Below are positions 51,866-59,469 of a stretch of DNA of 64,000 nucleotides, in pieces. The notes under the pieces were generated by a model that saw only the letters and a program-made list of their open reading frames with translations, was not told the origin of the DNA and searched no databases. The first letter of the stretch is position 1, and each line of letters begins with the position of its first letter. The stretch lies in NCBI RefSeq assembly GCF_028649435.1, contig NZ_JAQSIN010000004.1, one strand, 5' to 3'. The position numbers were made by a program, and so were the translations under genes. The DNA is from Curvibacter microcysteis (GTDB lineage Bacteria > Pseudomonadota > Gammaproteobacteria > Burkholderiales > Burkholderiaceae_C).

Positions 51866-52756
51866 ATGAAGATGAAACTGCTCCCCCTGCTGATCTGCGC
51901 CGCCGTCACCGCCACCGGCAGCGCCGGTGTTTTGGCCGACACCCTCGACAAGATTGCGGCCTCGGGCAAGATCACCTTGGCCTACCGCGAGTCCTCGGTG
52001 CCCTTCAGCTACCTGGATGGTCCGGCCAAGCCGATTGGCTTCTCCGTCGACGTGGCCAATGCGGTGGCGGACGCCGTGCGCAAGCAACTCAAAAAGCCCG
52101 ACATCCAGGTGGAGTGGCAGGCCGTGACCTCACAGAACCGCATGCCCCTGGTCATGAACGGCACGGTGGACCTGGAGTGCGGCTCCACCACCAACAACTC
52201 GGCGCGCGGCAAGGACGTGGCTTTTGCCATCAACCACTTCTACACCGGCACCCGCCTGCTGGTGAAAAAGAGCGCCGGCATCAAGGACTACGCCGACCTG
52301 GCCGGCAAGAACGTGTCCACCACCACCGGCACCACCAATTTGCAGGTGCTGCGCAAGTACAGCACCGAGAAGAACCTGAACTTCAACCTGCAGTTTGGCA
52401 AGGACCATGCGGACTCCTTCCTGCTGGTGGAATCCGACCGTGCCGTGGCCTTTGGCATGGACGACATCCTGCTCTACGGTTTGAAAGCCAACGCCAAGAA
52501 CCCAGCCGACTTCGAGGTGGTGGGCGAGTCGCTGCAGGTCGAGCCCTATGCCTGCATGTTGCGCAAGGACGACCCCGCCTTCAAGCAACTGGTGGACGGC
52601 GTCATCGGCGGCATGATGAAGAGCGGCGAGTTCGAGAAGCTCTACACCAAGTGGTTCCTGCAGCCCATCCCGCCCAAGAACCTGCCCCTGGGCCTGCCCA
52701 TGAGCCCGCAGCTCAAGGACAACTTGAAGGCCCTCAGCGACAAACCAGCGACATGA
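51866..52756 (+). CDS. gltI: GltI-like glutamate/aspartate periplasmic binding protein
   Basis: A 296-residue SBP_bac_3 protein with signal peptide MKMKLLPLLICAAVTATGSAGVLA and the GltI pattern: ITLAYRESSVPFSYLD, GFSVDVANAVADAV, DLECGSTTNNSARGKDVAF, AFGMDDILLYGL and PIPPKNLPLGLPMS. It would capture Glu or Asp for an ABC importer. The permease and ATPase genes that normally follow are absent; a repeat array begins exactly at its stop codon and runs into an assembly gap. Confidence 0.92.
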   Translation: MKMKLLPLLICAAVTATGSAGVLADTLDKIAASGKITLAYRESSVPFSYLDGPAKPIGFSVDVANAVADAVRKQLKKPDIQVEWQAVTSQNRMPLVMNGTVDLECGSTTNNSARGKDVAFAINHFYTGTRLLVKKSAGIKDYADLAGKNVSTTTGTTNLQVLRKYSTEKNLNFNLQFGKDHADSFLLVESDRAVAFGMDDILLYGLKANAKNPADFEVVGESLQVEPYACMLRKDDPAFKQLVDGVIGGMMKSGEFEKLYTKWFLQPIPPKNLPLGLPMSPQLKDNLKALSDKPAT

Positions 52757-53216
52757 GGCCCCCACGCTCCCCCACTGCGTGTGGGGCGCTGCCCTCCAAG
52801 GGGGCCCCGGCCGCCTTGGGAGCGGCCCGGCGGCGTCCGGACTTGAAGCCCCCACGCTCGCGCACTGCGTGTCGCTCCCTGCCCCCCGTGGGGGCCCCGG
52901 CCGCCTTGGGGGCGGCCCGGCGGCGTCCGGACTTGAAGCCCCTACGGTCGCGCACTGCGTGTCGCTCCCTGCCCCCCGTGGGGGCCCCGGCCGCCTTGGG
53001 GGCGGCCCGGCGGCGTCCGGACTTGAAGCCCCTACGGTCGCGCACTGCGTGTCGCTCCCTGCCCCCCGTGNNNNNNNNNNNNNNNNNNNNNNNNNNNNNN
53101 NNNNNNNNNNNNNNNNNNNNNNNNNNNNNNNNNNNNNNNNNNNNNNNNNNNNNNNNNNNNNNNNNNNNNNGGGGCCCCGGCCGCCTTGGGAGCGGCCCGG
53201 CGTCGTCCGGAGGAGA
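52755..53216. repeat. 90-bp GC-rich tandem repeat array interrupted by a gap
   Basis: Units start at 52755, 52845, 52935 and 53025 with an exact 90-bp period, and a partial unit follows the gap (53171-53216). Each contains the inverted repeat GGCCGCCTTGGGGGCGGCC and the segment CACTGCGTGTCGCTCC. Units 2-4 are almost identical. The first unit and the last partial unit share the variant TTGGGAGCGGCC. The first unit overlaps the gltI stop codon. No gene is supportable in 52757-53272. Confidence 0.9.
53071..53170. other. Assembly gap (100 N)
   Basis: One hundred undetermined bases, the conventional size for a gap of unknown length. Both flanks are the same 90-bp repeat, so the true repeat number and any genes between are unknown. 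Confidence 0.99.
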
Positions 53217-53272
53217 GGTCCCCATGGTCGGGGTGTGTATTCAATCAATCTGTGGACTGAGAAGCTGTGGTG

Positions 53273-54025
53273 ATGGCAACGCAGGTGGTGGGCATTCTGG
53301 GCGGCATGGGGCCGGCGGCGGGGGCGGATTTTGTGCGCCTCTTTGTCGAGGCCTGTGCCCGCCAGCTGCAGGCTCAGGGCCAGCGCGTGCAAGACCAGGC
53401 CTTTCCCGAGCACTGGCTGGCCCAGGTGCCGGTGCCGGACCGCAGCGGCGCCTTGCTCTCCACCGAGTCAGGCGCGCACCAGCCGCTGGAACCCATGCTG
53501 CAGGCCCTGGGGCGCTTGGCCGCCCTGGGGGTGCAAAGCGTGGCCATGGCCTGCAACACCGCGCACGCCTGGCATGGGCGGTTGCAGGCGCGCTTTCCGC
53601 AGCTCGAGTTGCTGCACGTGGCCGAAGAGGTGGCGCGGGCGCTGCGCGCAGAAGGGGTGTCGCAAGCCATTTTGCTGGCCACCACGGGCACCTACCAAAC
53701 CCGCCTGTATGACGAAGCGCTGGCGCGCGCAGGCATTGCGCTGATCACGCCCGATGCCGCGGGGCGCGAGCGGCTCATGGAGGGCATTTACCAGGGCGTC
53801 AAACGCGGCGATCTGGTGCTGGCCCAGCGCTGTTTTGCCGAGGTCGCGCAGGACTTGCTGGCGCGGCACGGCGCGCAGCCGCTGATCATGGGTTGCACTG
53901 AAATTCCGCTCGCTTTGCCGGGCGCCCCTGGCCTGGCCGGGCAGCGTTTGCTGGACCCGGCGCAGCACCTGGCCCAGGCCTTGGCGCAGCGCGCTTACCG
54001 TCAGTTGCCGGCTCAGATGTCGTAG
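53273..54025 (+). CDS. Aspartate/glutamate racemase family protein
   Basis: A 250-residue cofactor-independent racemase with the two catalytic Cys motifs MACNTAHAW and MGCTEIPLAL and the start VVGILGGMGPAAGADF. The family interconverts L- and D-Asp or Glu. GTG codons at 53267 and 53270 are alternative starts just before ATG 53273; GAGAAG upstream suits the second or third. The end overlaps the convergent cysB-like gene by 13 bp. With the DadA-like enzyme and GltI-like protein it forms a D-amino-acid neighbourhood. Confidence 0.9.
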   Translation: MATQVVGILGGMGPAAGADFVRLFVEACARQLQAQGQRVQDQAFPEHWLAQVPVPDRSGALLSTESGAHQPLEPMLQALGRLAALGVQSVAMACNTAHAWHGRLQARFPQLELLHVAEEVARALRAEGVSQAILLATTGTYQTRLYDEALARAGIALITPDAAGRERLMEGIYQGVKRGDLVLAQRCFAEVAQDLLARHGAQPLIMGCTEIPLALPGAPGLAGQRLLDPAQHLAQALAQRAYRQLPAQMS

Positions 54026-54957
54026 TCCGAGGCCTGGCCGTCATCGGCCAGCGCTTTTTCAACGATGGCGCGGTTCAGCGTCGGCGCGAACGACTCGATG
54101 AAGGCATAGACATAGCCACGCAGGTAGCTGCCCCGGCGCACGGCCAGGCGGGTCAGGTTGATGCCAAACAGGTGGCCCGCATCGATGGCGCGCAGGCCGG
54201 TGTCGCGCTCGGCTTCGTAGGCAATCGAGGCCACGATGCCCACGCCCATGCCCAGCTCCACATAGGTCTTGATCACGTCGGCGTCCATCGCGGTCAGCAC
54301 GATGTTGGGCGCCTGTTGGCGCTGGCCGAAAGCCTCGTCAATGTGGCTGCGGCCCGTGAAGCCGTTGTCATACGTGATCAGTGGCCATTGGGCCAGGCGC
54401 TCCAGCGTCAGCGGCGCGTCCAGCAAGGGGTGGCCGGGCTGCAAGATGACCGAGTGCGTCCAGCGGTAGCAGGGCAGGGCCAGCAGCGCGTCGTACTGGG
54501 CCAGGGCCTCGGTGGCAATGCCCACGTCGGCCTCACCCGACAACAGCATCTCGGCCACCTGGCGCGGCGAGCCCTGGTGCAGGTTGAGCTTCACATTCGG
54601 GAACTGGTTGCGGAACTCCTGCACCGCCGCCGGCAGCGCATAGCGCGCTTGCGAGTGGGTGGCGGCGATCGACAGCAAGCCGTTTTGCTGGGCCACGAAT
54701 TCCTGGCCCGCCTTGCGCAGGTTGGCGCTGTCCAGCAGCATGCGCTCGATGATGGGCAGCACATGCTGGCCGGGGTCGGTCAGGCCGGTCAGGCGCTTGC
54801 CGGCGCGCACAAAGAGTTCAATGCCCAGTTCTTCTTCCAGTTCGCGGATCTGGCGGCTCACGCCGGGTTGGGAGGTGTGCAGCGAATTGGCGACTTCGGT
54901 CAGGTTGAAGCCGCAGCGCACGGTTTCGCGCACCGATCGAAGTTGCTGAAAGTTCAT
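54013..54957 (-). CDS. CysB-type LysR-family regulator
   Basis: A 314-residue LysR protein of the CysB/Cbl subgroup, which controls sulfate and sulfonate assimilation and senses N-acetylserine or sulfate-related ligands. The N-terminus MNFQQLRSVRETVRCGFNLTEVANSLHTSQPGVSRQIRELE and TDPGQHVLPIIERML are closely CysB-like, as is TYDNGFTGRSHID in the ligand domain. GGGAGGTC precedes the ATG. No sulfur genes are adjacent. The AT-rich 189 bp upstream should hold its promoter. Confidence 0.92.
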   Translation of the reverse strand: MNFQQLRSVRETVRCGFNLTEVANSLHTSQPGVSRQIRELEEELGIELFVRAGKRLTGLTDPGQHVLPIIERMLLDSANLRKAGQEFVAQQNGLLSIAATHSQARYALPAAVQEFRNQFPNVKLNLHQGSPRQVAEMLLSGEADVGIATEALAQYDALLALPCYRWTHSVILQPGHPLLDAPLTLERLAQWPLITYDNGFTGRSHIDEAFGQRQQAPNIVLTAMDADVIKTYVELGMGVGIVASIAYEAERDTGLRAIDAGHLFGINLTRLAVRRGSYLRGYVYAFIESFAPTLNRAIVEKALADDGQASDYDI

Positions 54958-55146
54958 TTTTTGGGAGGTCTCAGGGGTTCTTAATGAGTAAAAGTAATTA
55001 TTTGTTGATTCGTTATTTCCGCCAAAGACTGAATAGTGGAATGCATATGACGGAATTCGGTCGGGGGTGCCCGGGCCATCCCCAATGGTCGGCCACCCGA
55101 CAGGGCCTCAAACTGCGGCTTTTGCGCTGTTGAAAAGGCTGGTCCC

Positions 55147-56304
55147 ATGCAAGGTCGTCGTCACTTTCTCCGTCAGGCGCCGCGTTGGGCGGCTTGGGCG
55201 GCCGCACCCGCGCTGGTGAGCTCTGTGCAGGCCGAGGACGGGGTGTCGGCCAAGGCCATCACGATTGGGTCCACGGCGGCGCTCAGTGGCCCGTTGGCGG
55301 CCCTGGGCCTGGACCTGAAGCTGGGCATCGAGGCGGCCATGGCCCAGCTCAATGCGCGCGGCGGTGTGGCCGGGCGCAGCCTGCAGTTGCAGATGCAGGA
55401 CGACGGCTACGTGCCAGCGCGCTCGGTTGAGAACGTGCGCAAGATGGTCGGCGAGGGCTCGGTGCTGGCTTTGCTGTCCTGCATGGGCACGCCCAACAAC
55501 ACGGCCCTGCTGCCCTTGCTGGAAGAGCAGAACCTGCCCTATGTGGCGCCGCTGACCGGGGCCTCGTCCCTGCGCCGCCCGGGCAACCGCCACATCTTCC
55601 ATGTGCGCGCCAGCTACACCGATGAAACCCAGCGCCTCATCCAGCGCCTGGGCAGCATGGGCATGAACAAGCTCGCCATCGTCTACCTGGACAACGGTTT
55701 TGGCCGCGAGGTGCTGGCCGATGCGCTCAAAGCCCTGTCCGCGCAAGGCATGGAGGCGCTGGCCCAGGTGGCCCTGGACACCGGCGGCAAGAATTTGCCC
55801 GAGGTGATCAGCCAGTTGTTGGCGGCGCGGCCAGGGGCGGTGTTCATGGCCACGGCGGGCGCCGTGTCCCAGTCGCTGGTGGCGGGGCTGCGCAAGCAGT
55901 CGCCCTCGCTGCCGCTGGCGGGCTTGAGCGTGGCCTTGAGCAACGACAGCGTGAAGGCCCTGGGCCCGCTGGGCAGCGGCGTGGCCCTGACCATGGTGTT
56001 TCCCGACCCCAACCGGGCCAAGACCCCGGTGGTGCGCGAGTACCAGGCGGCCATGCGCGCCCTGGGGCAAAGCGAGTTCTCACAAGGCAGCTTCGAGGGC
56101 TACATCAACACCCGCGTGCTGGCTGAAGGCCTGGAGCGCAGCGGCAAGGACTTGAGCCGGGCCCGCCTGCGCAGCGCCCTGGCCACGCTGCGCGGCCTGG
56201 ACCTGGGCGGCTTTGTGGTGGATTACGGCAGCAGCGCGCCCTATGTGGGCTCGCACTTTGTCGACTTGGGCATCCTGGGCGCCAGCGGCCGGTTTGTCGG
56301 CTGA
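55147..56304 (+). CDS. LivJ-like branched-chain amino-acid-type ABC binding protein
   Basis: A 385-residue Peripla_BP_6 protein: exported by a leader with RRHFLRQ near the start (possibly Tat-like), then ITIGSTAALSGPLAALGLDLKLGI, GGVAGRSLQL, and RHIFHVRASYTDETQ. Permease and ATPase genes are absent, so it may serve a shared importer or a sensor. It is read toward sodC, which is on the other strand. Confidence 0.87.
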   Translation: MQGRRHFLRQAPRWAAWAAAPALVSSVQAEDGVSAKAITIGSTAALSGPLAALGLDLKLGIEAAMAQLNARGGVAGRSLQLQMQDDGYVPARSVENVRKMVGEGSVLALLSCMGTPNNTALLPLLEEQNLPYVAPLTGASSLRRPGNRHIFHVRASYTDETQRLIQRLGSMGMNKLAIVYLDNGFGREVLADALKALSAQGMEALAQVALDTGGKNLPEVISQLLAARPGAVFMATAGAVSQSLVAGLRKQSPSLPLAGLSVALSNDSVKALGPLGSGVALTMVFPDPNRAKTPVVREYQAAMRALGQSEFSQGSFEGYINTRVLAEGLERSGKDLSRARLRSALATLRGLDLGGFVVDYGSSAPYVGSHFVDLGILGASGRFVG

Positions 56305-56325
56305 CGGCGCGCCCAAGGGACGGTC

Positions 56326-56871
56326 TCAACCCTTTTGGATCACGGCGCAGGCCACGCGCGGGCCCGAGTTGCCGGTGGGCTGGGTGCGGTAGTCGTCGGG
56401 GTCGCGGTGCACGATCAGGCCCTTGCCCACGATGCTGGCCGGCCCGTCTTGCAGGCTCAGGCTGCTGCTGGTGAAGTCGATCCGTGCCACGCCCTGGGCA
56501 TTGGCCACCAGGGCGGGCAGGTCGCCGCTGTGGTGGGCGCCCGTGCCGTGCTGGCCGTGGGCTGCGCCGCTGGGGTTGAAGTGGCCGCCCGTGCTCATGC
56601 CGTCGCCGCTGCTGCAGTCGCCTTTTTCATGGATGTGGAAGCCGTGCTCGGCGTTGGGCTTGAGGCCGCGCACCTCGCCACTGACTTGGACCTGGGCGCC
56701 GGTCTGCACAAAGCGCAGTTGGCCGCTGACGCTGTTGCCTTGGGTGGGTTTGAGCTCGGCCTGGGCCGAGGGGCCGCTGGGGCCCGTGGCGCAGGCGCTG
56801 AGGCCAGCCAGCAAGAAGGCGCAAGCGCTGAACATGGCAGCGCCTTGGGCGCGGGGCTTGAGAGATGACAT
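56326..56871 (-). CDS. sodC: Cu/Zn superoxide dismutase, lipoprotein
   Basis: A 181-residue periplasmic enzyme that dismutates superoxide. Copper ligands appear in HGFHIHEKGDCSS, the bridging His in GHFNPSG, zinc ligands in HGQHGTGAHHSGDLP, and the last Cu His in GLIVHRDPDDYRTQPTGNSGPRVACAV. The signal ends LAGLSAC, a lipobox, so it should be membrane-anchored. AGGAGGATC precedes ATG 56871. Confidence 0.95.
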   Translation of the reverse strand: MSSLKPRAQGAAMFSACAFLLAGLSACATGPSGPSAQAELKPTQGNSVSGQLRFVQTGAQVQVSGEVRGLKPNAEHGFHIHEKGDCSSGDGMSTGGHFNPSGAAHGQHGTGAHHSGDLPALVANAQGVARIDFTSSSLSLQDGPASIVGKGLIVHRDPDDYRTQPTGNSGPRVACAVIQKG

Positions 56872-56995
56872 GGGGGATCCTCCTGGGGTGTGACGCGCTG
56901 CGAAGCGTAGCGCATGCGGTCGACAGACGGAAGTCATTCGACCCCAGAAGGTGATTCGGACCCCGCGCGGCGGCGGGGCCCCTGAGCGCGCAGGC

Positions 56996-58285
56996 TCAGT
57001 CGGCGCGGCGCGCCAGCAGGGCGTGCAGCAAGATGGCGCCGAAGGTGGCGGTCCCGATGCCGCCCAGGCCGAAACTGCCGAACTTCAGCGTGAAGTCGCC
57101 CGTGCCCAGGATCAGGGTCACGGCGGCCACGATCAGGTTCTTGTTGTCGGCAAAGTTCACCTTGTTGTCGACCCAGATCTTGGCGCCGGCGACGGCGATC
57201 AGGCCAAACACCACGATCGACACCCCACCCATCACCGGCAGCGGGATGGCCTGGATGACGGCACCGAACTTCGGGCTGAAGCCGAGCACCACGGCCAGCA
57301 GCGCGGCGCAGGCGAACACGGCGGTGGAGTAGATCTTGGTCGCAGCCATCACGCCGATGTTCTCGGCGTAGGTGGTCACGCCGGTGCCGCCGGCCGCGCC
57401 CGAGACCATGGTCGCCACGCCGTCACCAATGAAGGCGCGGCCCATGTAGGCGTCCAGGTTCTTGCCGGTCATGGCGGTCACCGCCTTGATGTGGCCCAGG
57501 TTCTCGGCCACCAGGATGATGGCGACCGGCGCGATCAGCAGCATGGCGGGGCCGTCGAACACCGGGCTTTGCAGGTTGGGCAGGCCCAGCCAGGCGGCGT
57601 TGATCACGCCCGACAAGTCCACGGGTTTGCCCAGGCCCAGGCCATTGGTCAGCACCGCGTAGGCCAGGGTGGCCACGATCAGGCCCACCAGGATCAGCAA
57701 GCGCTGCAGCATGCCGCGCGTGAGCACGGCCACCAAGCCGACGCAGACAAAGGTCAGGGCCTGCATCCAGCTGTCAAAGTTGCTGGCCGCCATGTTCTTG
57801 ACCGGCACACTGGCCAGGTTCAGGCCAATCACCGCCACCACCGCACCGGTCACCACCGGGGGCATGAAGCGCTCGATCCAGCGCGTGCCCACGGCCTGCA
57901 CCAGCACACCGATCAAGGTGTAGATGGCGCCGCAGGCGATGATGCCGCCCAGGGCCACGGCCATGTTGGCGTTCGGGCCCTTGCCCGCGTAACCCGAGGC
58001 CGCGATCACCACGCCAATGAAGGCAAAGCTCGAGCCCAGGTAGCTGGGCACCTTGCCGCCGGTGATCAGGAAGAAGATCAGCGTGCCCACGCCGCTCATG
58101 AGGATGGCCACATTGGGGTCAAAGCCCATCAGGATGGGGGCCAACACGGTGGCGCCGAACATGGCGATCACGTGCTGCACCCCCATCAGTGCGGTCTGGC
58201 CCCAGGGCAGGCGCTCGTCCGGGCCGATCACCCCGCCTTGCTGCAGCACCTCGGCGCCCCGCAGCCGCCAATCGAAAAGTCCCAT
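56996..58285 (-). CDS. Uracil/xanthine permease (NCS2 family, UraA/RutG-like)
   Basis: A 429-residue inner-membrane nucleobase:proton symporter with 14 predicted helices. It starts WRLRGAEVLQQGGVIGPDERLPWGQTALMGVQH, and carries FMPPVVTGAVVAVIGLNL, PVAIILVAENLGHIKA and GGTGVTTYAENIGVMA (motif with Glu that binds the base). These fit uracil permeases. It has AGGAT before its ATG and is a single gene divergent from the HDOD gene. Confidence 0.93.
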   Translation of the reverse strand: MGLFDWRLRGAEVLQQGGVIGPDERLPWGQTALMGVQHVIAMFGATVLAPILMGFDPNVAILMSGVGTLIFFLITGGKVPSYLGSSFAFIGVVIAASGYAGKGPNANMAVALGGIIACGAIYTLIGVLVQAVGTRWIERFMPPVVTGAVVAVIGLNLASVPVKNMAASNFDSWMQALTFVCVGLVAVLTRGMLQRLLILVGLIVATLAYAVLTNGLGLGKPVDLSGVINAAWLGLPNLQSPVFDGPAMLLIAPVAIILVAENLGHIKAVTAMTGKNLDAYMGRAFIGDGVATMVSGAAGGTGVTTYAENIGVMAATKIYSTAVFACAALLAVVLGFSPKFGAVIQAIPLPVMGGVSIVVFGLIAVAGAKIWVDNKVNFADNKNLIVAAVTLILGTGDFTLKFGSFGLGGIGTATFGAILLHALLARRAD

Positions 58286-58365
58286 GGTGAAATCCTGTCT
58301 GAATGGTTAGAAATGCGGCGATGCTAGCAGGGCCTTGGGGGCGCAGCGGGTGGGTTCAGCGGACT

Positions 58366-58393
58366 TTGGCAAGTGATGCGAACGTGTTATGAA
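58366..58393 (+). promoter_or_regulatory. Possible sigma-70-type promoter of the HDOD gene
   Basis: TTGGCA (58366-58371) and TATGAA (58388-58393) are 16 bp apart and 52 bp before ATG 58445. Confidence 0.4.
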
Positions 58394-58444
58394 TCAAGAC
58401 TCTTTCGCTTTCAGGCTCGGCGAAAGTAACTATTTGCAACGACA

Positions 58445-59356
58445 ATGGCGACGCCCTGCAGGCCTTTTTTTGCCGCGACCCAGACACCCGTGACCTCTTC
58501 TTCGATCGACCAAGACATTGACACCGCCCGCCGCCAGCCGGCGGTGCGTGACATCCTCATCCCGCCGTGCCCTGAGCTGCTGCTGCGCCTGAAGGAGGCC
58601 GTGGCCCAGTCTGAGCCCGACCTGGGCGTCATCGAACAGGTGGCCTCGGCCGACGTGGCCATGGCCGCGGCCTTGATGCGTGCGGCCAACAGCCCCTTGC
58701 ATGGCCTGGCCCAGCCGGTGCGCACCGTGGGCCTGGCGCTGACGGTGCTGGGCGTGCGCCCGGCCGTGCAGTTGCTGACCGGCTTTTTGGTGGCCAATGC
58801 GCTGCCGGTGCGCTCGGCCTTGCTGGACCATTTTTGGGAGAGCTCGCAGCGCCGCGCCATCGCCTGTGAGCACATCGGCCGCCAGCTCTACAGCCTGGAC
58901 CCTGGCCTGGGCTACAGCTTCGGCCTGTTCTGCCATGTGGGCCTGCCGGTCATGATGAAGGCCGTGCGTGGCTACGCGGGCACCATGACCGAGGCGTTGG
59001 CGCGCAAGGACCGCACCTTCACCAAGACCGAGAACGTCAACCACCGCACCGACCACGCCGTGGTCGGCGCCATCGTGGCGCGCACCTGGCACCTGCCGCC
59101 CGAGGTGGCCCAGGCCATCTGGCTGCACCACGACTTCGCCTGCCTTGGCGACGACCGCTTTGACGACACCGTGCGCCACCTGGTCGCCATGGGCCTGCTG
59201 GCCGAGTACCTGGTGGGCCACCACGAGCTGCTGCAGCCCTCGCGCGAATGGCTGCAGCACGGCCAGGCCTGCCTGGAGCACCTGCACATCAGCGAGGACG
59301 AGCTCAACCACTGGATCGACGAGCTGCACCCCGCCTTCGAAGCCGTCCACCTCTGA
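58445..59356 (+). CDS. HDOD domain protein
   Basis: A 303-residue protein made almost entirely of an HDOD domain, a degenerate HD fold used in signalling. It keeps LLRLKEAVAQSEPDLGVIEQVASADVAMAAALMRAANS, typical of the domain start, and later HVGLPVMMKAVRGY and VVGAIVARTWHLPPEVAQAIWLHHD. The catalytic HD pair is not intact as in phosphodiesterases. No GGDEF or EAL domain is attached. A GTG at 58490 is an alternative start. Confidence 0.88.
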   Translation: MATPCRPFFAATQTPVTSSSIDQDIDTARRQPAVRDILIPPCPELLLRLKEAVAQSEPDLGVIEQVASADVAMAAALMRAANSPLHGLAQPVRTVGLALTVLGVRPAVQLLTGFLVANALPVRSALLDHFWESSQRRAIACEHIGRQLYSLDPGLGYSFGLFCHVGLPVMMKAVRGYAGTMTEALARKDRTFTKTENVNHRTDHAVVGAIVARTWHLPPEVAQAIWLHHDFACLGDDRFDDTVRHLVAMGLLAEYLVGHHELLQPSREWLQHGQACLEHLHISEDELNHWIDELHPAFEAVHL

Positions 59357-59469
59357 GTCGGGGCCTCGGCTGTCAAACCTGTGACAGCCTGGCGCCCGGA
59401 GTGCGGGACATCCCCGCTGTGCAAGTCCGCCTGCACTGCTAGCCTTGCCTGCAAGGAGGCTTTCAGTCC

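Noticed and set aside
52755..53216. Possible CRISPR array from regularly repeated DNA
   Set aside because: The period is a simple 90-bp tandem with no unique spacers, and there are no cas genes.
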